From: JAAYDI01 sp052034005
GTDB lineage: Bacteria; Planctomycetota; Planctomycetia; Pirellulales; Pirellulaceae
Direction of reading: 5' to 3'
DNA length: 64,000 nucleotides
NCBI GenBank assembly: GCA_052034005.1
Contig: JBPOJB010000025.1
Span: 60,851-124,850, forward strand
In this document: piece by piece, positions 46,699 to 54,562 of the stretch
Layout of the letters: every line of letters starts with the position of its first letter
Numbering within the stretch: the first letter of the stretch is position 1
Translations under genes and position numbers: made by a program
Notes under the pieces: generated by a model
Seen by the model: the letters and a program-made list of their open reading frames with translations, nothing else
Database searches by the model: none
Told to the model about the DNA's origin: nothing

Positions 46699-47241
46699 AG
46701 GGCCTGTTGTGGCAATGAGTTGCACCGAGGGGTTACAGACCGCGCTCTCGGTCCGCAATTCGCGCGCGACTCACACTCACACAGTTGCGGCCGCCGCTCG
46801 GCCCCATTTCCGCCCCAAACTCTCGCCAGTCTCTGACTCTCGCGCCGCCTGGGTTATCGAGGAGTTGCGAGCGCTCAATCGGTCGCAACCCTTTCGCAAC
46901 TAGCCCCCATGCGGCTGGTATTTCGCAATGGTCACAGGATGACGCCGTCTGCCAGTCGTCACCTATCCAATCAACTACTTCGCCGACGGACAGTTGGCAC
47001 GTTGATTGCGAGATGGCAAAATGACGACCAACGGTGGTACCGATCCCAGTCGGTGGCCACGTGTGTTGGAAACCGAACTGTTGTTGGTCGCTCTCCAGTG
47101 AGTTGATTGGGCGACACTTGGTAGCACGAATCGCCGTTGTTGTGCCGCGAGTCATGCCGCTGATGTGATCGCAATAGTCCGTCGGAGCGGTGTGCGTCCG
47201 GCGGCATAATTACATATTTGGCGGCATGAGAGTGTTCAGCA
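46699..47241. other. About 540 bp without supported gene
   Basis: Begins accessory DNA after the tRNA terminator. Base composition is less GC-rich than the core genes. Open frames on both strands (for example 46733-47155 minus) lack family signatures and good starts. No copy of the tRNA 3' end was found here. Confidence 0.5.
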
Positions 47242-47739
47242 ATGTTGATGTTGCTGGCCTTATTACAATTGGTTGGTTTGCCGCTTCTGGGAATGTACCT
47301 CGCTCTCGTGGCGGTGGCCGCGACAGTTCGACGCCGCAACGCCTTGCGGAGCGTTTCGCTTGCGGCGATCTCCATGACACTGTGTTTGTCTGGCGCTTTG
47401 TGGTTTCTTGATGACGGCTGGGGGTTCCTGAAGTCTGGCATAGTGGTCGCGATCGCCGCCTGCCTTTTCGTATTTGCTGTTGTCTGGATGCGCATTCAAG
47501 CCGACCCGCCGGCTGTGACTAGCGAAACAAGGTGGAAAGCACTCGGCCTGTCGTCGGTCCCGGCTGTGACGTTCATCGGAACTGCGGTTGGATACCGAGT
47601 GGGCGCCGTGTTCCCGCACTTGCTCTCGGATCGGTGGGGCTTGTTTTGGGGGCAGATCATTGGGCTCTTGGTCGGCTGCGGTATCGCCTTTTCTTCTGCA
47701 TTGATCGGCCGTCGCGGCATCGGGAGAGATAGCAGTTAG
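47242..47739 (+). CDS. Small polytopic membrane protein, unknown
   Basis: 165 residues with about four hydrophobic helices (LMLLALLQLVGLPLLGMYLALVAV split over two, SGIVVAIAACLFVFAVVW, IIGLLVGCGIAFSSALIG). No family recognised. Directly after its stop another frame stays open for about 60 hydrophobic codons (47705-47923), so a frameshift could have split a longer membrane protein of about 225 residues. Confidence 0.5.
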   Translation: MLMLLALLQLVGLPLLGMYLALVAVAATVRRRNALRSVSLAAISMTLCLSGALWFLDDGWGFLKSGIVVAIAACLFVFAVVWMRIQADPPAVTSETRWKALGLSSVPAVTFIGTAVGYRVGAVFPHLLSDRWGLFWGQIIGLLVGCGIAFSSALIGRRGIGRDSS

Positions 47740-47923
47740 TGTAGTCGTTGCGGCGACGGCACCGCTTCCAGCGGCCATCTGGGGTGCGGCGTGGCTGTGT
47801 GCCTTGAGCGGTGTCCGCCGCGCGAAGGGATTCGCGCGGATGGCAGCCGTATTCAGTCTGGTTGTCCTGGTGGTTCACGGCTTGTTGGTGATTGCGGCCG
47901 CATTGGAGCTTGGGCTGCACTAA
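47705..47923 (+). CDS. Possible continuation of the membrane protein, no canonical start
   Basis: Open frame of about 72 codons encoding two hydrophobic stretches (PAAIWGAAWLCAL and AAVFSLVVLVVHGLLVIAA) up to TAA at 47921. No ATG, GTG or TTG at a sensible place near its beginning. Either the shifted 3' part of the upstream gene or spurious; length and hydrophobicity favour the first. Confidence 0.3.
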   Translation, partial: SAVAASGEIAVSVVVAATAPLPAAIWGAAWLCALSGVRRAKGFARMAAVFSLVVLVVHGLLVIAAALELGLH

Positions 47924-47958
47924 GTCACCCTTTGCTGCGCGACCGGACGCATGCCCCG

Positions 47959-48032
47959 GCAGAGGCATCCGGCGGCCGGTGTTGGGCGGCCGGGCGGCGA
48001 GGACTACAATGGAGCCGTCGGCGTCCCGAGAA
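47959..48032 (+). repeat. Copy 1 of a ~75-bp dispersed repeat
   Basis: Starts GCAGAGGCATCCGGCGG, contains GTTGGGCGGCCGGGCGGCG and ends GTCCCGAGAA. About 80 percent identical to 49247-49323. Just upstream, GGACGC and GCATCC around GCCCCGGCAGAGGC can fold. It lies 36 bp after the stop at 47923, in the same orientation as the gene. Confidence 0.8.
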
Positions 48033-48147
48033 TCGAACGTTACTGGCCGAGGCAGCCGGGTGTGTCGCAACCTCGCTCAAGGCGAGCGTGCCTCAGGCAG
48101 ATTGAAGGACGTAGGTGGATCGGAACCGAATGTGAGTGGCTACGCCC

Positions 48148-49164
48148 ATGCGTGACAATCAGTTCCTCCCGGCGAAGTTTCTGACTGACAAGTCCCTGAC
48201 GTCGGACGATTTGGACGACTTAGAGGCGGCTCATTTGATTGTCGTTCCCGGAAGCGCGCAGCCCGTTCCGTTTGGATACCTTCATTCGGAGTGGCTCAAG
48301 TTCCGTCGGAAGATGAGAGACGGCGACCAGCTTCGCGAGGTCCGAACGCCGGTGTGCTGGGGTGTGGCGTTGATACGCAAGGACCGAATTATAGACTTCA
48401 TGCCTATCGAGGATTTTGGCACCAGTGAAATGGAACTTCCGACCCCAGACCTCAACGATCCGTGGTACTTCATCGAGGCAGGAGAGTACGCCACCGCGAT
48501 TGAGGCGTATTCGGAACGGATTCGGTCAACGCCCGAATCGACCGAATCGCGCTGGCACGCTGCCCGTGCGGTGGCATATCTCGCGTCGGGTCAATATGAC
48601 TTGGCCATCCGTGACTTTGAGACTGCGGATCGACTCGAACCCCTGAAGTGCGGTGCAGACCGGCAATGGTTGGCCGGCGTCCATTGGGTTGCCGGACGAC
48701 ATGACACAGCCCAACAGATCTGGCGCATGCTCGTCACGGAACTTGAGCGTGGGGCGATCACCTACACCGACGCTGCGGGCGGCGTTGAACACGGGTGCAA
48801 TCTGTGGTTTGCCGGAGTCTCGACGGGAGACGACGGTTGCGTGGCGCTCGCGCGCAGTTCGATGAGACGGCTGCTCTTCAGGTCGCGGGCAAAGAACTGG
48901 CCAGGGCCGATAGCGGCCTTCTTGCTGGACCAGATAAGTGAGCCGGAGATGCTATCCTACGTTTCGGACGTAGATGGACTGCGGCAACGCGAGCTATGTC
49001 AAGCACTGTTCTACTCCGCGATCCTTCAACGGACTTTGGACAACGACGCGGGCTTTCGGGAACGCATTACCCGGGCACTTAGTGACAGACGGGCAATTAT
49101 GGAGATGGAGTACTTCCTCGCACAGGCGGAAACGGGGCGACTGGGGCAGTCCGCCACGGAATGA
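48148..49164 (+). CDS. TPR-like protein of unknown function
   Basis: 338 residues from ATG 48148 (342 from GTG 48136). Residues about 105-180 contain two TPR-like helices (AGEYATAIEAYSERI, ASGQYDLAIRDFETADRLEP), suggesting a protein-protein contact role. The first 100 residues and the C-terminal half match no family I know. No signal peptide. Lower GC than the core genes. Flanked by the two copies of the ~75-bp repeat. Confidence 0.65.
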   Translation: MRDNQFLPAKFLTDKSLTSDDLDDLEAAHLIVVPGSAQPVPFGYLHSEWLKFRRKMRDGDQLREVRTPVCWGVALIRKDRIIDFMPIEDFGTSEMELPTPDLNDPWYFIEAGEYATAIEAYSERIRSTPESTESRWHAARAVAYLASGQYDLAIRDFETADRLEPLKCGADRQWLAGVHWVAGRHDTAQQIWRMLVTELERGAITYTDAAGGVEHGCNLWFAGVSTGDDGCVALARSSMRRLLFRSRAKNWPGPIAAFLLDQISEPEMLSYVSDVDGLRQRELCQALFYSAILQRTLDNDAGFRERITRALSDRRAIMEMEYFLAQAETGRLGQSATE

Positions 49165-49246
49165 GGGCTCGAATGCACGAGACCTCGCTGCCCGTGCGTA
49201 TCGAGGCAAGTAACCACCGTTGGATGCGCGGCGCTCGCCCGCCTCC

Positions 49247-49323
49247 GCAGAGGCATCCGGCGGTCGCTGTTGGGCGGCCGGGCGGCGGCGGGGCAGAATG
49301 GATCCGTCGGCGCGTCCCGAGAA
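49247..49323 (+). repeat. Copy 2 of the ~75-bp dispersed repeat
   Basis: Direct repeat of 47959-48032, same orientation, 82 bp after the stop of the TPR-like gene. Here GGATGC (49222-49227) and GCATCC (49253-49258) and, inside, GCCTC/GAGGC form nested arms. GTTGGGC inside both copies fits the integron core-site consensus GTTRRRY. Confidence 0.8.
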
Positions 49324-49476
49324 CAGACCGTATTGTCGGACTGCTCAGCGACGGCCATATGTGGAGATCAGGATGGGGCGAAGACTGTTGCATCGGACGG
49401 TGCCGATGGTATCTTGGAACCAGTCCGTTCGAGTGGTCCGTACCTCCGCCTCAAGTCCAGTCACGGGGAGGCCGCC

Positions 49477-51264
49477 ATGTACGTCCGCGTTGTCACTCTG
49501 CCTGTTCTGGTACTGCTTGCTGCGGTACTGCCTGCAACGCCTGTGAGCGCGCAGGAAGCGGCCAAGGAAACCACGACCACTGTTGCCACGCTGACCCAGG
49601 GCGGACAGACAACCTCCGTGGGCCAGCGGTGGGCGGTGCTGATCGGGGTGGATGATTATCAGTGGGCGCGCAAACTCCAGTGCTGTGGGGCGGACGTGAG
49701 CGCGCTGGCCGAGCAGTTGACGGCCGCCGGGTTCGCCAAGGACCACGTGTTCCTGCTGCACGATAAGGCGGACGCGACTCGGTATCGCCCGACCAAGACC
49801 AATGTGGATGACAATCTGAAGCTTGTGCTGGGCTTGGTGGAGAAGAACGACCTGTTGGTTGTCGCCTTCAGCGGGCATGGCGTCCATCTGGACGGCAAGA
49901 GCTATCTGTGTCCCCAGGACGCCAAGCTCGACGATCCGCAGACGCTTGTGCCGGTCGACGGCGTGTACGAGATGCTCGAAAAATGCCCGGCCTCGCTGAA
50001 GCTGCTGATTGTCGACGCCTGCCGCAACGATCCCCGCGCCGGGAGCGAGAAGAGCCTCACAGCCGATAGGGACGCCAAGGCCTTCGTCGGCGACTTCGCC
50101 GCGTCCCTGGAACGCCCGCCCCACGGCATCTTTCAGATGACGAGCTGCGCGCCGGGCGAGATCGCACGGGAAGATGAAGAACTCAAGCACGGGGTCTTTA
50201 TGCACTTCCTGCTCAGCGGCTTGACCGGGCAGGCCGACTCGAACCGTAACGGCCGCGTGTCGCTCACTGAGCTGTACGAGTTCACCAACGTCCAGACGAA
50301 GACCTACGTGGCGCGCAAGTTCTTCGACTCCCAGCGCCCTGGACTCAAGATGGATCTCTACGACAACTTCGACCTGACGCTCGCGCCTCCTGCAGAATTG
50401 ACCAACTCGATCGGGATGCAGCTGAAGCTGATCCCGGCCGGGGAGTTTCTGATGGGATCACCCGCCGGTGAAGCCGAAGGATCCAACGACGAAGGTCCGC
50501 AACGTTCGGTGCGGATCACGCGGCCGTTTTACTTGGGCGTGTACGAAGTGACGGTGGGCCAGTTCCGGCAGTTTGTGGAGGCAACTGATTACCGCACGGA
50601 GGCGGAGCGGGATGGGGAAGGCGGTTGGGGTTGGACGGGAAAGAAATGGGAGGGGCGGAAACCTGAGTTCACTTGGCGGACCATCGGGATCCCTCAACCG
50701 GATAGCTACCCTGTGGTGAATGTGAGTTGGAACGATGCTATGGCGTTCTGCCAGTGGCTGAGCGCGAAGGAGGGCCGTGCGTATCGCTTGCCGAGCGAAG
50801 CGGAGTGGGAGTATGCGTGCCGTGCGGGTAGCACCACGCCATTTCATTGGGGGACGGCGCTCAATGGGAAGGAGGCCAACTGCGACGGGAATTATCCGTA
50901 CGGTACGACGGAGAAGGGTCCGTATCTGGTGCGTCCGGCGCGGGTAGGATCGTACGCGCCGAACGGTTTTGGTTTATATGACATGCACGGGAACGTGTGG
51001 GAGTGGTGCCAGGACTGGTATGACGGCGAGTACTACGGGAAGTCCCCGCCGGAAGACCCAACGGGGCCTGCGACGGGCTCCATCCGCGTGTACCGGGGCG
51101 GTAGCTGGAGCAGCTCTGCGTCGCTCTGCCGGGCGGCGAACCGTGGCAGGAACGAGCCGGGCGACCGCAGCCACAACCTGGGCTTTCGCGTGGCCGCAGT
51201 TCCGTCAGCCAGTCCAGCCAGTCCAGCAAGTCCCGCGAGCGAAGCCGCGAGCGCAAGCCGGTAG
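49477..51264 (+). CDS. DGR variable protein 1: secreted caspase (peptidase C14) - FGE-sulfatase fusion
   Basis: 595 residues. Signal peptide about 1-25. Caspase-like domain (about 50-290) with His134 in FSGHGVH and Cys182 in VDACRND, so the catalytic dyad is intact. FGE-sulfatase/SUMF1 domain (about 309-575) with the usual opening IGMQLKLIPAGEFLMGS, PSEAEWEYACR, GLYDMHGNVWEWCQDW and the final GGSW...GFRVA. The last part (residues 534-576) is encoded by the variable repeat VR1, so the ligand-binding surface of the C-type-lectin-like FGE fold is what diversifies. A 20-residue Ser/Pro/Ala tail follows. ATG 49477 with GGGGAGG upstream. First gene of the cluster ending with the reverse transcriptase. 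Confidence 0.92.
   Translation: MYVRVVTLPVLVLLAAVLPATPVSAQEAAKETTTTVATLTQGGQTTSVGQRWAVLIGVDDYQWARKLQCCGADVSALAEQLTAAGFAKDHVFLLHDKADATRYRPTKTNVDDNLKLVLGLVEKNDLLVVAFSGHGVHLDGKSYLCPQDAKLDDPQTLVPVDGVYEMLEKCPASLKLLIVDACRNDPRAGSEKSLTADRDAKAFVGDFAASLERPPHGIFQMTSCAPGEIAREDEELKHGVFMHFLLSGLTGQADSNRNGRVSLTELYEFTNVQTKTYVARKFFDSQRPGLKMDLYDNFDLTLAPPAELTNSIGMQLKLIPAGEFLMGSPAGEAEGSNDEGPQRSVRITRPFYLGVYEVTVGQFRQFVEATDYRTEAERDGEGGWGWTGKKWEGRKPEFTWRTIGIPQPDSYPVVNVSWNDAMAFCQWLSAKEGRAYRLPSEAEWEYACRAGSTTPFHWGTALNGKEANCDGNYPYGTTEKGPYLVRPARVGSYAPNGFGLYDMHGNVWEWCQDWYDGEYYGKSPPEDPTGPATGSIRVYRGGSWSSSASLCRAANRGRNEPGDRSHNLGFRVAAVPSASPASPASPASEAASASR
51076..51204 (+). repeat. DGR variable repeat VR1
   Basis: 129 bp, same length and frame as the template repeat 59376-59504. 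Differs from it at 13 positions where TR has A (for example AAC to TAC, AGC, CTC, GGC, GAC, CAC) and at one non-A position (51200, T for C) near the 3' end. Encodes residues 534-576 of variable protein 1. Confidence 0.96.
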
Positions 51265-51293
51265 GGCCGCAGGGCGGAGCCCCGGCCCGTACC
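51260..51293. repeat. Inverted repeat downstream of VR1
   Basis: GGTAGGGCCG (51260-51269) is complementary to CGGCCCGTACC (51283-51293, one bulge). It lies 56 bp after VR1 and spans the stop codon of variable protein 1. DNA hairpins just after VR promote target recognition in known DGRs; it could also be a terminator or attenuator. Confidence 0.5.
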
Positions 51294-51334
51294 GAGCTGG
51301 AGCGGCGGCGGAGCGAGCGGCAGGTGGTGACCGC

Positions 51335-52960
51335 ATGAAAAGAAGGTTCCAGATGATGAGTTATCCTCTAAACACAGCCCTTGATACTAAGCGCAGATTT
51401 CGGACATTGCGTGCCACGGCTCCGTACCATGGCGTAGCCGGATGTCTCGCAGGTTTGCTGGTCCTGGGCGCGTGCATGCGGGCTATCGGCCAAGGCTCTG
51501 TACCGACCGACACGCAGCCCGCGCCGCAGGACATCCGCCAAAACAATCCCGGCTTCCTCGTGCGCGCAGACGTGAACAAAGGTTCTCGGTCGTATCGCGA
51601 GGGGGACACGCTCTACGTCCAGGTGGCCTCGTAGGAAGAGGCCTATGTGTACGTCTTGTACAAGCGGGCCGACGGCCAGATCTTCCAGATATTCCCTAAC
51701 GACGAGCAGTCGCAGAATCGCGTCCCCGCGCGCCAGACGGTCCAGATCCCGGCGGCGGAGAACGACCTGTTTCGCTGGGTCGTCGGCTCGCCGTTCGGCA
51801 AAGAAACGATCAAGGTGCTGGCTGCCAAAGAGCCGCTCGAAGGGCTATCCGACCCAGCGCTCCGGGAAAAGTTCTTCAATCGCCTGTCCCCGGCGCAGAC
51901 TAAGGGCATTGCACTCGAACTGGGACCCGCTGATCCGACGTGGGCCGAAGACACCGTCGAGATCATGACCTACGCCCGCGACCAGCAACTGCCTGCAGGC
52001 GTGCGGCGGTGGGGCGTGTTTATTGGCGTGGGGCAGTATGCCTTCAACGACGACTTCGTGGCCGCCACCGAAGGCAAGGCCAGCCTGAACCAAGTGCCCG
52101 CGCATCGGGACGCCCGCGCTCTGGCAGATGTACTGCAGGAAGTCGGCCAGTTGAGCGAAGTGCGCGTCTTGACCAATGAGCAGGCGACGCGGGAGAACGT
52201 GGAAGAGGCCCTGACCCGCTGGCTGCCCTCCGTGTCCAGGCCGGGCGACGTGGTGCTGATCTACTTCTCGGGCCGCGTGCTGTTGTTGCCCGGTGATCAG
52301 GCGAACCACGGTGCGGCAGTGCTCGCGCCCTATGACTTTTTGCCCTGGCCAGCGCTCGTGAGTGTCTTGAAACGGATCAAGGAGAAGCAGGGCCAAGTGG
52401 AGGCCGACCTCGCACCGTTCATCGAGCGAGCCGTGGGGGTGGTGAAGCAGGCCGGTTCGGAAGAGCGCGCGGCGATCGAGCTGGTGCGCCAGACCGGCGT
52501 GCCTCAGCCGCTGGTCGCCCACTGGCTGCAGCGCTTGGCCGGACGGCAGGTCGTGTTGATCCTCGACACGGCGCACGCCGGGGCCTGGGGTCCGCAGGGG
52601 TCGGCGGCAACGGGCAACGACGCCTTGTCGCCGCGCCAATTGTGGGGCGATGGGGTCAGTCGCCTCAAGGGACTGGGCCAACAGGAGATCGCCCTGCTGG
52701 GCGCGTGCGGGCCGCGCGATAGCGACGTGCTACGAGCGCCGGAAGACCTGAGCCTGATGACGCATTGCCTGACACGCTGGCTGGCCCAAGCGCCCGGTCC
52801 GCTGACGGTCGAACAAGGACACCAGATGCTGGCGACCAACATGGAGAAGTTGTTTACGGAACTCAATGACAAATTACAGGCCGACGGCAAGCCCCGCGTG
52901 GAACCCTATCGGCCGCACTACGAGAGCAGCTGCACGCGGCCGGTCGTGATCAAGCCGTGA
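51335..52960 (+). pseudogene. Pseudo-caspase (DUF4384-like plus C14 fold), catalytic residues lost and interrupted by in-frame TAG
   Basis: One reading frame of 541 codons broken only by TAG at 51632-51634 (codon 100). Both sides align with the neighbouring gene at 53051: YVQVAS before the stop and EEAYVYVLYKRADGQ after it correspond to SATFTAEKEAFLYLLYHQADGQ split by the stop. A signal/lipobox (VLGAC) is near residue 47. In the C14 part the His position reads FSGRVL (Arg314) and the Cys position DTAHAG (Ala413), so the protease dyad is absent. Either a decaying paralogue, or a full-length non-catalytic regulator made by readthrough; translation could restart only at an internal codon near 51647. 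Confidence 0.8.
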
Positions 52961-53050
52961 GGCAACGGTGCCGAACGGCTGTAACGCGCCTGCTGCTGCG
53001 ACAAGTTCAAGTCGAAAGAATGTGCACTGCCAACTGACAGGTGTAATCCG

Positions 53051-54544
53051 ATGCATGGTGAATTGTGGCTCCGCTGGCGTCGACGGCATCGGTGTTTCGC
53101 CGTGGCCTGTATCAGCGCCGCGCTCGTGTGGGTCATAGCATCCGTTGCGCAGGCGCAGCCGCCGGAGTCAAAGCCAGTCGCACCAGAGCCACCCAGGGAA
53201 ACGACCGCCGCCCCCCCCGACGCCGCGCAGCCGGAGAAGAGTGATTTTCCCGGTGCCGCGCTCTTCAACAGCCACCCACCGTTCCTCGTGGGCGTCACCG
53301 TTTCGCACGCGAACCTGCAGTATCAGGAGGGCGAGCTGTTGTCCGCCACCTTCACGGCCGAGAAGGAGGCGTTCCTCTATCTCCTGTACCATCAGGCGGA
53401 CGGCCAGAGTCTGCTGCTCTATCCCAACCCCGCCGCGCGCGACCAGCGTTTGCCTGCCGGGCAGCGTGTGACGATCCCCACGCCCGGCGGCGACTATCGC
53501 TTCCGTGTCCAACCGCCGCTGGGAAAGGAAGTTTTTCAGATCCTGGCCACCACCGTGCCGCTGGACGAACTCAACGCCCTGGTGCGGGACAGCGGCCCGG
53601 CCCCGGTCATTCCTGCCGAGCTGATCGCACGGCTCGCTAATCGGCTGGCGCAGGATCCGGGCAGCTGGACGGAGCACCGCGTGCGGATCGAAACCCTGGC
53701 TGGAGCCGCGCCGCAGCCAGCGCGACCGGCGCGCCGCGTGGCTCTGCTGATCGGCGTGGACGACTACGAAGATCCGCAGCTGTGTGAACCGGGCCAGCGG
53801 TTCCGTACCGGCGCGGAATTGATGCGCGACGCGCTGACTCAACATGGGGCTGTCTCGCCCCAGGACACGAAGATCCTGTTGGGGAAGGATGCGACCCGCG
53901 CCGGGATCGAAGAGGCGGTGGTCCGCTGGTTACCGAGTGTGTCGGCACCGGGTGACACGGTGTTCATCTTCTACGCGGGCCATGGGTTGACGGTCCCGAG
54001 CGCTGACCCGGAGAAGCCGGGTGGGCGTGACGGCCTGCTCTCCACGTATGACAACAAGGTGCCCGGCCCGGTCGAGTCGGTGGCGCAGCTGGAGGGCCAC
54101 TTGCGCGAGAAGCAGGTTTCCGATGACGCGCTGGCCCGCTGGCTGCAGGAACTTCCGGGCCGCCAGATCGTGTTGATGCTCGAAACCTGCCATGCCGCGT
54201 CGATGCTGGATCAGCGGGTGCTCACCCGCTTTTTCGCCGCCAAGGCCGCCACGGTCAAAGGACTGTCTCAGACCAACATGCTGGTGATGGCCGCCTGCAC
54301 GCCCGAGGAGTCCGGCTACTCAGCGAAAGACAAGCCCGTGCTGATGGCCTACTATCTCGCCGAAGCCATGCGCGACCTGCCCAAACCCGTCACTGCGCGG
54401 CAGGCCTTTGAACACTACCGCGACAAACAGCTCGAGTTCCTGCGCGGCCAAGGAGCGCAGGGCTACCAGGAACCGCTGCTGATCGACACCATCCTGCTGC
54501 CCGTCCTGCTGGCTCCGCAGCCGCAGTCCGTCAGCACCAAATAG
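53051..54544 (+). CDS. DUF4384 - caspase-like (C14) secreted protein
   Basis: 497 residues. Signal peptide about 1-36, Pro/Glu-rich linker, DUF4384-like beta domain (about 78-165; AFLYLLYHQADGQSLLLYPN), caspase-fold domain (about 225-480) with His311 (FYAGHGL) and Cys380 (METCHAAS-like LETCHAAS). Both catalytic residues present. Paralogue of the interrupted gene upstream, so a duplication is likely. No FGE domain and no VR. 90 bp after the pseudo-caspase and 18 bp before the next gene. Confidence 0.88.
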   Translation: MHGELWLRWRRRHRCFAVACISAALVWVIASVAQAQPPESKPVAPEPPRETTAAPPDAAQPEKSDFPGAALFNSHPPFLVGVTVSHANLQYQEGELLSATFTAEKEAFLYLLYHQADGQSLLLYPNPAARDQRLPAGQRVTIPTPGGDYRFRVQPPLGKEVFQILATTVPLDELNALVRDSGPAPVIPAELIARLANRLAQDPGSWTEHRVRIETLAGAAPQPARPARRVALLIGVDDYEDPQLCEPGQRFRTGAELMRDALTQHGAVSPQDTKILLGKDATRAGIEEAVVRWLPSVSAPGDTVFIFYAGHGLTVPSADPEKPGGRDGLLSTYDNKVPGPVESVAQLEGHLREKQVSDDALARWLQELPGRQIVLMLETCHAASMLDQRVLTRFFAAKAATVKGLSQTNMLVMAACTPEESGYSAKDKPVLMAYYLAEAMRDLPKPVTARQAFEHYRDKQLEFLRGQGAQGYQEPLLIDTILLPVLLAPQPQSVSTK

Positions 54545-54562
54545 CGCCGGGAGGGGAGAACG

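Noticed and set aside
46733..47155. 140-codon minus-strand frame after the tRNA
   Set aside because: No family signature and no good start; overlapping plus-strand frames are equally plausible.
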